DNA of 64,000 nucleotides from Tupaia tana (Eukaryota > Chordata > Mammalia > Scandentia > Tupaiidae), in the NCBI GenBank assembly GCA_026018925.1, contig JAKSZU010000029.1, forward strand, positions 12,148,363 to 12,212,362. The letters run 5' to 3'. Within the stretch, counting starts at the first letter, position 1. Every line of letters begins with the position of its first letter. The translations under genes were made by a program, and so were the position numbers. The notes beneath the pieces were generated by a model. That model was not told where the DNA came from and searched no databases. It saw only the letters and a list, made by a program, of their open reading frames with translations. Positions 22,372-34,419 of this stretch are shown in pieces.

Positions 22372-22586
22372 AGTTTGCTATTATTGGGCACCTGCACTCA
22401 CCAGACACAGAGACAGACAGAAAGAGAGAGAAAGTGAGAAATCTCCCTCCACAGGGAATGGCCAGACCACAAGTGCATGTAGACATACTTGGCTTTTTTT
22501 TCTCAAGCTGCCAGGTCTGGGATTAATCTGGCAGTCTACCAGGTGGAATTCAGCCACCTTAACTACCACAATGTCACCTGACTCAA
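22372..22586 (-). mobile_element. SINE-B copy
   Basis: Reverse copy at the intron position also occupied at 6503, 30095 and 36917. GA tract 22410-22436. Confidence 0.68.
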
Positions 22587-22620
22587 TATTGTACCTTTAT
22601 ATCAATTGAAAGCAACTCTG

Positions 22621-22776
22621 AGGCCAGCAGGTGGCATGGTGGCTAAGTTGCTCCCACATAACCAATTGTGGTTCAAGTCCCTGACCTGGTGGCTTGATTC
22701 CTCACTCTTTCTCTGTTTCGATCTGGTCAAGCTGAATAATAATAATAATTAATAAAATAAATAATTACTTTTTTAG
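22621..22776 (+). mobile_element. SINE-B-short
   Basis: Head AGGCCAGCAGGTGGCATGG, with an AATAATAATAATTAATAAA tail. The same insertion is at 30361, so it is shared by ORs 3 and 4 and is a marker of their common ancestry. Confidence 0.75.
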
Positions 22777-22994
22777 AAAAAGGAAAACTACTCTATTTCC
22801 TCCTTTCATCAATTCCCTGGAAACCACAGTTCTGTGTCTGCTTCTATGACTTTGACTACTTCAGATACCTTAGTTAAATGGAATCCCTTAGTATTTTATT
22901 TCAAAAGTATTCCATGGATCAAAATAGTTCTAAAAATCTCCTTATTGTTATCAGTTGATCAGTATTCAGACAGTTGCAGTATAAGAAAATTATT

Positions 22995-23208
22995 TGTAGT
23001 AGTGGTTAAGGTGCTGTACTCCAGCTTGGCTGACTGCAGTTCAAGTCCTGAACCCAGCAGTTTGAAACATGTATGCCTGTATGCCCAAACTCTCAAGAGA
23101 AAAATGGTGGACAACCACATGGGGAGTGATTTCTTATTTTCCCTTTCTCTGTCTCTCTTTCTCACTCTCTCAGGTGACCATATGTGCCCTATGGCAAAAA
23201 ATAAAGAA
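22995..23208 (+). mobile_element. SINE-B, 5'-truncated
   Basis: Starts inside the head (TAGTAGTGGTTAAGGTGC) and keeps the CT tract. Corresponds to the SINE-B at 6977. Confidence 0.65.
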
Positions 23209-24101
23209 GTATTTACGCTTACAACTGACATAGAAGAATTTATCTAAATTAATAAAAATTGGGGATTCATGAGTTTGTACACAACTAGATTTCATAACAC
23301 CAAATCTATTAACTTTTTACATTCACCGAATATGTATTGATATCCATCAACACATAAAATAATTCAATGTTATTCTGAAAATTTTAATATTTTAATTTAT
23401 TATTAAAAGAAAAAAAGAGAATAAAATATACTCAGACCCCAGAACATAAAAGCAAAACACTTTCATGATTTGCAATAAAGTAAAAAGCTAAGAGACACAC
23501 AAACTTATTCAATATCATTAGCAAGAAAATAGCTGTAAGTAAAAACTCAAATATTCTCATTAAGACCTTTGAGTAAATTTTTTCATGTGAATGCCCACTA
23601 TGAAAGGAGAAACTGTGAAATGTATGTCTCATGAACTACTGTTAAAAGTTATGAATTGCAAACATCCAAGTCATTTGGATCCTTCTAAAAATACAAAAAT
23701 ATGAACAAATACACTCATTTCAAAAATTCCTTAACCAACCCTAAAGTCATTGAACATCTCATCACAACTCTGAATCTACTTTTACTACTTCGTAAACTGT
23801 AAATTTCTGGCCACATGTTCTAATTTCTCTCATTCCTTTTTTACTCTCATCCAATTGGATGTCCATTCCCATCACTAAATTGTCCACAATGATGCCTGCA
23901 TTGCTAAGTCTGACAGACACATGGCCTGTTAACATATTTAATAAATTAATGATGAATAACTTGTTCAGACAAGTAACCGAATGCATCAATCTCTCAGCTC
24001 TTGCTAGGCTGGTTTGGCTCTCTGGTGACCTCCAATAGATGTCCTTGTTATCCATTCTCTCTGACCCATTCCTGTTGTACCTACTGGGCTCTCAGACTCA
24101 C

Positions 24102-24553
24102 CTGTATGGGATCTCATAGAGGACAGTTTTCTGTGGAAGGGTAGATTTCTCCCTAAATAGTTGGTGATGGAGATTGCAGCTCTGTCCTTAGACAAGACAC
24201 AGTGATAGACAAGTACAGAGCCCTAGCCATTCTGGTGATTCCAGAAAAATCAACCATGTCTTGCCCAACCCAAGACTGTAGTTCTTGTGGGATAATGACA
24301 TATAAAATATTTACAGCTCCCTGTATCTGCTCATTAGGTCCATTTCTTCCTTATAACCACAACCTCTTATAACTGATTTCCCTTGTGGACACTGGTATGG
24401 GAAGAAAGAAAAATCTCCCTGTTGATTTACTGTTCTCAAGAGATCAAGTTGAACCTGTGATGAATTTATCTTTATTACACGTCCTCTGTAAACTCTCCTA
24501 CCTCCAAAGGTCATTAGCACCTTTCACAAATGTGAGTTAAATTTTAATTGTCA
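24102..24553 (-). promoter_or_regulatory. Leader exon and putative promoter of OR 3
   Basis: Donor CATACAG/GTGAGTC at 24102/24101. TAATGAGC at 24329-24336 and TTATAAGG at 24349-24356, minus strand. Confidence 0.6.
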
Positions 24554-24822
24554 TGGGTCAGCAGGTGGTGTGGCAGTTAAGGTACTGGATCTCATATGAC
24601 TGAATGCATGGTTCTAGTCCCAGATCCAGTGGCTTAATAAATCATCCTGAACACATGTACATATTTTGAAAATCCTGAGCAGAGACTGAAAAATAGTGAA
24701 TATAGTGTGGCCATCGCCCCTGGGGAGTTATTTCTCACTCTCCCTCTGTTCCACTCTGTCTCTCTCTGGCAGCACACTTACCATATGACAAAACTAATGA
24801 ATAAATAAATAAATATTAGAGA
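24554..24822 (+). mobile_element. SINE-B copy
   Basis: GGGTCAGCAGGTGGTGTGG head at the module end; AATAAATAAATAAATA tail. Confidence 0.78.
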
Positions 24823-25372
24823 ACGTGACTACACTGGTATTCCCTTGCAGTAACTAGAGAAATGTGAAGAACATGAATGTTTTTACAAGAAATTTGTGAC
24901 CCTGAATCAAATGACTGGGAGAATTTGAACAGATTCTTGAGCACTAAAAAATATATTGGATGATACTGACATCTGTTCATTCACTGTCCCTTCAACAGTT
25001 ATGACAAAATTTTAAAGAGAGGGAGGTAATTTATTTTAAGCATTCCAAGGAGTTGTAATTACAGCCAGTACTGAAGTATTCAAGAAGACACAGGAAGATA
25101 TTTAATGAAGTAGTATAAAACACACAAGTCAGTCCTTCGCCCCATTGAATAAACACCCTTCAACATGGACACCAATTTTCAATCCTTCAACAAGGATTGA
25201 AAGATGAACAGGATGAACAAGAAACGTGGTACTTAGTCAATACAAGATCAAAATGTTCACTTCATCATATTTAAGTCTATCTCTGACTCTATGGCCATAT
25301 CTGTTCAACTATTTGCTTATTTTTGACTTTCCATATACAAAACATTTTGACTCAGGTAACGGACTTTTTTTT
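24823..25372. other. Spacer segment M2
   Basis: Homologous to 17937-18490; non-coding, no additional element. Confidence 0.5.
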
Positions 25373-25500
25373 TTATTTTTCATAACAGAATCTGTTGGTT
25401 CACATGAGGAAAAAGAGCAAGAGAGAATGAGAGGGAGACAGAGAGACAGACATAAACAGAGAGAAACACCTTCTACAGGTCATGGTCAGTGCTCCCAAGG
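25373..25500 (-). mobile_element. SINE-C, truncated
   Basis: Only the A-tail side and GA tract remain; it breaks off into L1 sequence, so the remainder and M3 are deleted. Confidence 0.6.
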
Positions 25501-26130
25501 CTTTGGTCAAAAGAGAACCCTCTTACGTTGTTATTGGGAATATATATTTGTGCAAACTATGTAAAACAATGTATAGGTTCCTATAAAACTACAAATAGAA
25601 CTACCATGTGACCCAATAATCCCACTCCTTAGTATTTACTCGAAGAACAGGAAAATGCTAAGTTAAAAAGACACTTATACATTCATGTTTATTGTTGCAT
25701 TAGTCACAATTGTTAAGATATGGGATCAACCTAAGTGTCTAAAAACTGATGACTGGGTTGAAAACTGGTGGCACATATATACTATGGAATAGTACTCAGC
25801 CATAAGAAACAATGACCATCCTATTGTTTTATTAGAAGTAGATGAATATAGAGGACTTAATATTAAGAAGCTAACTAGACTTTGAAAAAGGTACACTGTA
25901 TATCCCCAATCAATATGAACTGAATGTCTGCCCTGTATGGCAGAAATGAAAAGATCCAAATATATGATAGTGGAGAGGATAAGTGTAGACAGCAGAGATT
26001 GTAAGTGAGGGCAGTGAGTGGTTGAAAGTAAGGGGAAAGAGAAAAGAGAAGGAATAACTAACAGACAAACAACTGAAAAGTTCTGCTAAAAAATCTGTAA
26101 TTTTTGCTGTGAAAATATTTTTTTTTAATT
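25501..26130 (+). mobile_element. L1 fragment, ORF2 3' end and 3' UTR
   Basis: Same L1 region as 2715-3310 (ACTATGGAATAGTACTCAGCC at 25782-25802), with broken frames. Together with the HAL1 that follows it replaces the usual M3 spacer. Confidence 0.78.
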
Positions 26131-27945
26131 TGCCATTTGGGAAAGGCAAAAATGGAAGCCTAGAAGAAGATTGAATCTGCCATGAGACCTGAGATCTAGT
26201 GCTTTTAGTAAATAAGAAATGAAGATGTTTTGCTGAGAAGTCACCCTGGGTCAACATACTCCTCAATTCCCACTGAATCTGTGACACAAAGGGAGAAAAA
26301 GGGAATGGCAAAGAGATGGCAGACCACCTCCTCCTGTGCACCTATGATTGCCAGACTGAACTTCTAGAAATTAGGAAGAAACAAATAACCCATCAGATGA
26401 CTAGAAATCACCACAGAGGCAAAAGAAATATGAGAAATCAAGAAAATACCTCTCTGCCAAGGGAAAAGAACAATTAACTCTTCCTTATCCACAGACAGTA
26501 CAATGGAACTCACAGAAATGTCTGATAAAGAATTTAGAATATTCATAGCTACAAAGTTAGCAGTGATGGAAGAGAAGAGAGATAATGAACTCCAGAAGAA
26601 AAGAGCTGATGAGTTCCAGGAGGTGAGGAAGTTCTTGCAAGAGCTGAAAGAGGAAATACATACCATAAGAAAATAATCAAATGGAACTGTTGGAGATGAG
26701 GACTATATTATAGGAATTCAAAACCTCCTTTAGATGTATTAAAAACAGGTTAGATCATGCAGAAAATTGAATCTCAAATGTACAAGACAGAGTCTCTGGA
26801 CTACTAAAATCCACAACGAAGACTGAGAAAATAGCCCCCCAAAATGAGAATAATGTAAAAGAAGTACTAGATACAATTAAACATCCAAACATCCAGATAA
26901 CCGGTTTCCCAGAAGGTGAAGAGATTAATAAAGGCATTGATAATCTATTCCACGAAATCCTGGAAGAAAACTTTCCAAACCTAAAGAGACATTCAAAGAT
27001 CCAGACCCAAGAAATATCAAGACCCCAAATAGGATCAACCCAAGAATATCTTCTCCAAGACACACTGTAGCCAGAATGACCAAAATCACAGACAAAGACA
27101 AGATACTAAGATTGGCAAGAGAGAAACCTCAAGTTATCTACAAAGGATATCCCATCAGGCTAACAGCAGATCTCTCATCAAAAACAATGTGCACAAGGAA
27201 AGAATGGGAAAATATACTCAAAGTGTTAAGTGAAAAAAACATTTCAACCAAGAATAATATATCCAGGAAGATTATCCTTCATATGAGAAGAGAAGACAAG
27301 AACATTCTCAGATAAAGAAAACTTTAAAGAATTTACTGACATCAGATCAGTTGTACAAGACATTCTGAAGGGAGTACTATCTCAGGAAAACTAAAGTCAG
27401 ACACAGAAATAAGAGTTCTAAAACAACTAAGAAAATGGTCAGCTTAATAGTCAGGACAAAGCCAGAGTTGAATGTTATCTTCCAGAATTTAAATGGAAAG
27501 ATCAGACCACAATAGAAGACAGATTAAGTACATGATTTTGATCTGGTGAAATAGAATTTTATGAATTTTTACTAAAACATTACCAATCTTCTTCTATGCT
27601 TTGTCTTCCAGAGTTAAGGAATTTTGTCTTCTCTTGAGTTGTGGACAGGTCCCTGTACCTACTATTCGAACAGAATCTTAACCTGTTTTCTGGTTTTAAG
27701 TCTTAACCAAAGTTCTATAAACATTTTTTTATTTTGATTTAATAAGCTAAAACTGCCTTTCTTGAAATTAAAAATATACTTAAAAATACCTATTTAATGG
27801 CCAAAATAAGCTATATAGACTCGGTTAGGTACTACTTTATAGTATATTCATTCTACCCACAGAGTTTCATGCCTGAAGTCAACATGTGCTCACAGATATG
27901 TATATATCAGCTGAAATTGCAATTGAAAGTATTTAGATTAATTAA
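26131..27945 (+). mobile_element. HAL1-like element (L1 relative with an ORF1 only), decayed
   Basis: Long stretch with the ORF1-type coiled-coil and RNA-binding region and the AT-rich 3' UTR expected of HAL1. Translatable islands, for example 27076-27315, contain ILRLAREKPQVIYKGYPIRL, typical of ORF1p C-terminal domains. Stops and shifts interrupt the rest. No ORF2 follows. Recognition is by family resemblance. Confidence 0.65.
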
Positions 27946-28190
27946 GATATTTTGTGAATCAATGAAATGTGGGGAAAAAATAAAGGAATGGAAAACAACT
28001 TCAGATACCAGAGACAGTGGATGGGAAATGACAGAAGGTGAGAAATGGAAAATTATTTGTTGATGATAACATGTATATAAGCCACTTTACAGTGTATTCT
28101 CGATGGGGAATTGCATTTTGTATGCTGTGGTGATGTTCTGTGAAAGAATGTAAAATAAATTAATTAATTTTTAAAAAGAAAATTTGAAAA
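27946..28190 (+). mobile_element. L1 3'-end fragment
   Basis: GA-rich then TTGATGATAACATGTATA and an A-rich tail, followed by A-rich low-complexity DNA to about 28280. Confidence 0.6.
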
Positions 28191-28280
28191 AAGAATTTAA
28201 AAAAAGAAAAATTTTTAAATTAATTTTAAAAAAGAAAAATTGGAAAAGGACAATTAAAAAAAAAAAAGAAAAGAAAATCT

Positions 28281-28847
28281 CTTGGCCAGTTATAAAACAC
28301 ACTAGATGCCAAAGTCCACATTATCAACAAGAGCAGTTAAGATCCTAATATAGGATGAAATGATGGACTCAAAAGTGAAAAACTGTGGTCTCAAATAAAT
28401 CCTTCCTTTGAAGGATTTAAATGGTTTTACTTTCTAAGCACTGTTCTTATTTTTTTTTCAGAAAGGAGTGCAATTCAGTACTGTAGCTTCAGTAAAACAA
28501 AATAAATACTTGCTATGATCTAAGCCAATTGAAAAGAAAGAGCTCTTATGAACCCTTCATTGTCCAACAAAATGACTGAGAATTTACAAATAATTTTGAT
28601 GAGAGATTGGAAATGACTTAGGGAAAGTGGGAAAATGGAAAAGGGAAATCTGTTGGATATTAGAGAAAGCAGAAATCTTAATTTAAAGGCTTACTAAAAT
28701 AATACAGAGAGATGGAAATCAGTGGAATGGAAACTCCCAGCATTCATAGGAGGACTAAATTCTACTCGCAAATCCAATCAAGAATCTAGAAATTAGTTTG
28801 GAGGCATTGAGATTTGTAATCTATTTCAGAAAAAAAAAACATTCCTT
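28281..28847. other. 3' flank of OR 4
   Basis: Homologous to 4032-4660 plus 5134-5279 and to 50430-50990; carries none of the SINE/L1 insertions found there. No polyadenylation site can be assigned with confidence. Confidence 0.5.
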
Positions 28848-29777
28848 TTATACCTTATCCCCAGATAATTTTTTCAGGGCCCTCTTTATGTCTTTATTCC
28901 TCAGACTGTAGATGAAGGGGTTCAGCGTGGGGGTGACCACAGTGTACATCACTGAGGCTTCCGCACGTGAGTGTGACCTGTGGGTAGCACCAGCACTAAG
29001 GTACACACCCATGCCTGTGCAATAAAATAAGGAGACAACTGACAGGTGAGAGGCACAGGTGGAAAAAGCTTTGTGCTTCCCCTGAGTTGATGAGATTGCA
29101 CGAATAGAGGAAACTATCTTACAGTAAGAGTAAAGGATCCCAGCGAGGGGACAAACACCCAGCAGCACAGATGCAAAATAGATCACCATGTCATTAAGAA
29201 AGGCATCAGAGCAGGCAAGGTGGACCACCTGATTAAGTTCACAGAAAAAATGGGGGATTTCAACATGTGCACAGAAGGACAGCCGCAATGTCATTAAGCT
29301 ATGCAACAAGGAAAACAAGACACTCATGGTCCATGAAGCCAGAACCAGCTTTCCACAGAGCCAGGGATTCATGATGACCATGTAGTGCAGAGGGTGACAG
29401 ATGGCCACATACCTGTCATAGGCCATCACTGTCAGGAGAATGTCATCTACCACTGCAAAAACTATGTAAAAGAACACCTGGGTGATGCAGCCTGCATAGG
29501 TAATGACCTTGCTCTGTGTCTGGATGTTCACCAGCATCTTTGGGACGGTGGTGGAGGTGAAACAGATGTCAGCAAAGGACAGGTTGGAGAGGAAGAAGTA
29601 CATGGGGGTGTGCAGGTGGGAGTCTGAGATGGTGGCCAGGATGATGAGCAGGTTTCCACACACAGTGATCAGGTACATGCAGAGGAACAGCCCAAATAGG
29701 AGAAGCTGCAATTCTGGTTTCCCTGAAAGTCCCAGAAGAAGAAATTCTGAAATTTGTGTACCATTTTCTGCTTCCAT
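28848..29777 (-). CDS. OR7A-like: Olfactory receptor 4, OR7A-like, 309 aa
   Basis: Intact frame; glycosylation site N5-G-T7 (MEAENGTQ, where neighbours have NDT), G41-N42, [15 protein letters not shown] loop 2, [14 protein letters not shown]7 reads PTLNPFIYS, with T in place of the usual M at 284. Loop 3 has charged substitutions ([11 protein letters not shown]) not seen in the other ORs. The frame is open 96 nt upstream of the chosen ATG, but the acceptor CTTTTCAG lies 9 nt before the ATG and the family start is MEPxN/MEAEN. Closest in intron structure to OR 3. Confidence 0.95.
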   Translation of the reverse strand: MEAENGTQISEFLLLGLSGKPELQLLLFGLFLCMYLITVCGNLLIILATISDSHLHTPMYFFLSNLSFADICFTSTTVPKMLVNIQTQSKVITYAGCITQVFFYIVFAVVDDILLTVMAYDRYVAICHPLHYMVIMNPWLCGKLVLASWTMSVLFSLLHSLMTLRLSFCAHVEIPHFFCELNQVVHLACSDAFLNDMVIYFASVLLGVCPLAGILYSYCKIVSSIRAISSTQGKHKAFSTCASHLSVVSLFYCTGMGVYLSAGATHRSHSRAEASVMYTVVTPTLNPFIYSLRNKDIKRALKKLSGDKV

Positions 29778-30094
29778 GAAGACCACCTGAAAAGAGGAAA
29801 ATAAGATGACTAATTTCACATGAACAAGTATTACTAATACAGCTGAAAATCCCAGTTGATATTTTACCCTCACAAAGTTATTTTTTTATATTTTTGTATG
29901 GATCCAATCTACTTTATGCTTTCATAGTGCCATCTCTGCTCAGGACTTTTTATCTCCCTTCTTTGTTCCCATAGATCATGTATTTTACAGGATTTTTAAC
30001 TAATTTATTTATTGACCAGAAATTATAGTCTATATTTATGGAGTAAAATGTGATGTTAAAATGGGACTTTGGTTTATGGTTTTGTTTGCTTTAA

Positions 30095-30328
30095 TTGTGC
30101 TATTGATAAATGCACTCACTGGACAGACACAGAGTGAAGAGGAAAAGTATGAATTCATCCACCAAGAGGAAGGACTATGCCATAATACTCTCTTCTTTTA
30201 GGATGTTGAGAGTGCATGTACACATGCCTGCCATTTTTTTTCAAGTGGTCGGGTCTGGGACTTTAACTGGCCATCATCCATGTGTGATACAGCTATCTTA
30301 ACCACCACATCATCAGCTGGTCCAATAA
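30095..30328 (-). mobile_element. SINE-B copy
   Basis: Reverse copy with much of the GA tract lost; position shared with 6503 and 36917. Confidence 0.62.
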
Positions 30329-30360
30329 CTGTATCATTATATATATAGAAACACAATTCT

Positions 30361-30510
30361 AGGGCTAGCAGGTGGCATGGTGGTTAAGGTGTTGGACTCC
30401 CACATGGCCAATTGTGTTTCGAGTCCCAGACCTGGGGCTTTCTCTCTTTCTTTCTCTTTGTTCAAGTTGAATAATATGATAATAATAATAATAATAATTA
30501 AATTAAATTA
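30361..30510 (+). mobile_element. SINE-B-short
   Basis: Head AGGGCTAGCAGGTGGCATGG, (AAT)n tail 30471-30500. Shared with OR 3 (22621). Confidence 0.75.
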
Positions 30511-31002
30511 AAATTATTCCTCTCAAAATGGATGACAACTCAGATTCCTCCTATCACCAATCCCTTGCCAAACACCATTCTGTTGTCTGCTTCTATGACT
30601 TGAACTACTTAAGATAACTTAGAGACCCGAAAGTCATTGCACATCTCATCACAACTCTGATTCTACTTTCTACTATTTAACTGCAAATTTCTGTGCACAT
30701 GTTCTAATTTTACTGAAATCATTTTATTTCTCTCATTCCTTCTTCACCCTCATCCAAGTGGATGTGTATTCCCATCACTTAATTGTCTACAATAGAACCT
30801 GCATTGCTAAGTGACTGACACATGGCTTGTTAACATATGAACTAAATTAAAGAAAAATAAACTAGTCAGACAAGTAACCAAACACATCAATCTCTTGGCT
30901 CTTGCTAGGCTGGTTTGGATCTCAGGTGATCTCAGGTAGATGTCCCTGGCATCCTTTCTCTCTGCACTGTTCCTGCGATACCTACCAGGCTCTCAGACTC
31001 AC

Positions 31003-31469
31003 CTTTATGAGCCTCAAAGAGGACAGTCCTCTTGTGGAAGGGTGAATTCCTCCCTGGACAGTTGGTGATGGAGATTGCATTTCTGTCTCCAGACAAGACA
31101 CAATGAGAGAACTAAGCATGGTCCCCTAGCCAGTCTGGAGATTCCAGAAAAATCAACCATGTCTTTTCCATACTGAGGCTGTACTCCTTGAGGGACAATG
31201 ACAGATTAAATATTTACGGTTACCTGTACCTGTTCGTTAGGTATGTCTGCTCATTTCCTCCTTATAACTACAACCATTTAGTACCTGATTTCCCTCATGG
31301 ACACTGGTCTAGAAAGAAAAGAACATTTTCCTGCTGATTTGCTGCTCTCGAGAGACCAAGATGACAGTGTGATGAAATCAGTCTTTTCTATAAGTTCTCT
31401 GGGAACTCTCCTGCCTCCAAAGCTCATTATCACCTTTAACCAATCATGAGTTAAGATTTAATTATCACA
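31003..31469 (-). promoter_or_regulatory. Leader exon and putative promoter of OR 4
   Basis: Donor AAAG/GTGAGTC at 31003/31002, slightly different from the CAG/ of its relatives. TTATAAGG kept at 31260-31267. The TAATGAGC site is altered (a TAACGAAC variant), and a small local duplication follows it. Confidence 0.55.
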
Positions 31470-31728
31470 GATCAGCAGAGAGCATGGAGGTTAAGGTGCT
31501 GAATCACACTTAGCTAAATACAAGGTTCAAGTCATGGACCCAGTGGCTTAAACGTCACTGGGCACGTGTCCGTGTGTTTCCAAATTCCTGAGAGGAGACT
31601 AGAGGAGTAGTGAGTACAGCATGGCTCTGACCTTGGAGTTGATTTCTCACTTCCTTTTCTCTCTTTCTCTGTTTCTCCATCTCTCTTGGTGAATGCATGT
31701 GCCCTATAGCAAAAACTAAAACAAAATT
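31470..31728 (+). mobile_element. SINE-B copy
   Basis: Head ATCAGCAGAGAGCATGG; same junction with the module as at 8944. Confidence 0.72.
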
Positions 31729-32085
31729 ACAAAATTGCTGTCCCATAGTGCATGTCCCATACTGTATGTCTTCAAAAATATTGTATACTATAGAAATGTA
31801 CAATGATGGAATGTAAATAACAAATGATAAAATAAAGTTCTTCCAAATCTAACTGAGGAATGTGTCCTTATAAGCCCCTTTGACTCCCAAAGCATAGACT
31901 GTGGTGGAGACACAGCTGTTGGTATCTCCAGAAACTGATCGTATTGCCTCTTCAGCAAGGGAGAGAACTGTGTTCACATGCTGCAAAATCATGTGTAGCT
32001 CTATAATCCTTGGTTTCATGATGCTTGTGACAAAGTACTTGGGAGTTTTATACTCATAACATGCATTAAGAATTGTCATCTCAGT
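31729..32085. other. Spacer segment M4
   Basis: Homologous to 9263-9884 without its SINE-A; non-coding. Confidence 0.5.
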
Positions 32086-32220
32086 CCTATTAGAGGTTGT
32101 GATGTTTGAGGTGCTGGACTCACACATGGTCAACTGTCATTCCAATTCTAGAACCAGCAGCTTGAAACTTAACATCAGGCACCTGTGCCTGTGTGCCCTA
32201 AATCCCAAGGGGACTTTCGA
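32086..32220 (+). mobile_element. SINE-B, 3'-truncated
   Basis: Tail side replaced abruptly by HAL1 3' UTR, a rearrangement junction near 32220. Confidence 0.55.
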
Positions 32221-32635
32221 CTAAAACATTACTGATATTCTTCTATGCTTTGTTTTCCAGACTTAAGGATTTTTGTCTTCTCTTGAAGACAAAATTGATT
32301 AGTACAAGTCTATGAATAGTACAATACTGGTTTGTAATATTTGAATAGTACAAGTCCATGTGCCTACTATTTGAACAGAATCCTCACCTATTTCCTGGCT
32401 TTAGGTCTTAAGTAAAGTTCTCTTAACATGTTTTTATTTTGACTTATTAAAGCTAAAACTGGCTTTCTTGAAATAAAAAAATATATATTAAAAATACCTA
32501 TTTAATGACCACAGTAACCTATATGCCTCAGTTAGGTGCTACTTTACAGGATATTCATTCTACTCACAGTTTCATGCCTCAAGTCAAACATTTGTTCACA
32601 GATACTTACACATCAGCTGAACTTGCTATTGCCAT
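32221..32635 (+). mobile_element. HAL1 3' UTR fragment
   Basis: Close match to 27570-27920, including CTTCTATGCTTTG and the tail region, with a small internal repeat around 32290-32350. Confidence 0.6.
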
Positions 32636-33215
32636 AGTTAACAGTTTACAGTCACAGAGTTATTTTTTATATTTTTATATAGATCGAATTTGCTTTAGGC
32701 TTTTGTAGTACCATTTCTACTCCAGACTTCTTATCTCACTTCTTTGTTCCCATAGATCATGTATTCTATAGGATTTTTAATTTATTTATTAACAAAAATA
32801 ATAGTACATATTTATGGAGGAAAATGTGATGTTACAATGTAATTTTGTTTTTGTTTTGTTTTGTTTTGTTTTGTTTTAGCTTTACTATTAGGCATATGCA
32901 CTCACCAGACAGAGACAGAGAGAAAAGAAAAGTGAGAGATCACCCTCCATGGGGAATGGCCATAACACAATACTCTCTTCTTTCAGGATGTTGGGAGTGC
33001 ATGTACACATTCCTGACTATTTTTTAAAGTGCCAGGTCTGGGTCTTGGGACTTTCTTTTAAAGAAAAACAACTATGTTTCCCCCTTTCACCAACCCCCTG
33101 GCAAGCACCATTCTGTCGATTGCTTCTATGACTTTGACTACTTCAGATACCTTGGTTAATAAAATCACTCAGCATTTTATTTCAAAAATATTCCACAGAT
33201 CAAAATAAATCTATT
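32636..33215 (-). pseudogene. Orphan OR intron fragment (relic of a lost OR unit)
   Basis: 32640-32870 and 33050-33210 match the intron DNA upstream of OR coding exons (for example 29876-30060 and 30530-30615, or 6290-6480), including its reverse SINE-B. There is no OR exon beside it: HAL1 sequence lies on both sides. Confidence 0.65.
32876..33048 (-). mobile_element. SINE-B, truncated
   Basis: Reverse copy in the orphan intron; the tRNA head is cut off at about 33048. A (TTTTG)n run precedes it (32845-32878). Confidence 0.6.
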
Positions 33216-33597
33216 CTGATCTAAAAGAGTAAATACACAAAAGAATCAAGCGGACCTGTTAGAGATGAAGGCTATAATACAGGAAGTCAAAATCTCCCTT
33301 GAAAGTATTAAAAGCAGACTAGATCATACAGAAAATAGTATCTCAGACATGGAAGAGAAAATCGCTGGCTTTTTTTTAGAAAAATCCACCATGAAGATTG
33401 AGAAAATTGCCCCAAAAAAAGAGAATAATATAATGAGAAATACTAGATACCATCAAATGTCCAAACATCTGGATAATTGGTATCCTAGAAGACAAAGAGA
33501 TTCATAAGAGCATTGATAATCTATTCCATGAAATCCTCAAAGAAATTTTCCAAACCTAGAGAGTAACTCAAAGATCCGGTCCCAAGAAATACAAAGA
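33216..33597 (+). mobile_element. HAL1 ORF1-region fragment
   Basis: Matches 26690-27010 of the larger HAL1. It lies after, not before, the 3' UTR piece at 32221, so the element is out of order. Confidence 0.62.
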
Positions 33598-33928
33598 GTG
33601 GGAAGTCATTCATTTTAAGAACTCCAAGGAGTTGTAATTACAGCACTGAAGTATTCAAGGAGACACAGGAAGATATTTAATGAAACAGCAAAGAATACAC
33701 TAGTCAATCCTTCACCCCAATAAATAAAGACCCTTCCACATGAACACCAATTTTCCATACTTCAACAAGTAGATGAACGGTATGAACAAGAAACATAGTA
33801 CATAGTTAATACAATGTATGATCGAAATGTTCACTTTAGCATATTTAAGGCTATCTCTGACTCCAACTATTTGTTTAGATTTACCTTACCATATACAAAA
33901 CATTTTGACTCAGGTAACTAATATTTTT
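33598..33928. other. Spacer segment M2, partial
   Basis: Begins in the middle of M2 directly after HAL1; non-coding. Confidence 0.5.
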
Positions 33929-34200
33929 TAAATTATTTATGATAAAATGTGTTGGTGCACATGAGGAGAGACAGAAAGAGAGAATGAGAAGGAGACAGAC
34001 ATACAGAGAGAAAAGCACACTCACAGGGCATTGGCATGTGGAGACTCTTTTCCTCCAGCCCTCCAGTCCTGGTCACACACCCATCCATTGGGATTTCAGG
34101 CTGACTGGACTCAGGACTTGAACCAGAGTCCTCATGTGGCTTCCAGCTCCATACTCTGGTATGCTATGGCTGCACCACAGAGTTCAGGCCTGACCATCAA
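33929..34200 (-). mobile_element. SINE-C copy
   Basis: Well-preserved copy with the GA tract at 33965-34013 and the tRNA-like end at 34120-34190. Confidence 0.72.
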
Positions 34201-34419
34201 TTTTTGACCATGATTACAGTAGGCATGTGAACTCTGATCTGAGTAACAGAACAGGATTCTAATGAGCAAATTACAGATAATCAAACACACTAATATATTA
34301 AAGTCTACATTTCAGATGGAGATACTGGAAGCAAGGACATACACGTACATGAAAATCTACCATTTCAGATTTGCCTAGACTCTAAATTACATTAATGGTA
34401 TTAGTTGCCAAATGTAATG
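34201..34419. other. Spacer segment M3
   Basis: Matches 18776-18990 and 40401-40620. Resumes after the L1, to about 34972. Confidence 0.5.

Larger units (their letters stand above)
21667..24101 (-). other. Predicted 5'-UTR intron of OR 3
   Basis: Acceptor CTTTTCAG at 21667 and donor CAG/GTGAGTC at 24101. The longest leader intron of the array (about 2.4 kb), lengthened by an L1 fragment. About 22150-22310 and 22780-22990 are AT-rich spacer without recognised elements; 23210-24090 is conserved spacer. Confidence 0.62.
29787..31002 (-). other. Predicted 5'-UTR intron of OR 4
   Basis: About 1.2 kb, acceptor CTTTTCAG and donor AAAG/GTGAGTC. Shorter than in OR 1 because the stretch between the second SINE and the pre-donor spacer is deleted (junction near 30615). 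Confidence 0.62.

Noticed and set aside
26364-27063. 100-aa and 102-aa minus-strand frames
   Set aside because: Antisense of the decayed HAL1 ORF1 region.
29385-29627. 80-aa plus-strand reading frame with GHHCQE, repeated opposite every OR (5820, 21265, 51493, 57774)
   Set aside because: It is the antisense of the conserved TM2-TM3 part of the ORs and is open because the sense strand is conserved. It has no start context, splice signal or independent conservation.
28848-29873. Upstream ATGs extending ORs 3, 4, 5 and 7 by 14-32 residues
   Set aside because: The extensions cross the conserved splice acceptor and are not conserved between loci. All paralogues share the MExxN(D/G)T start.
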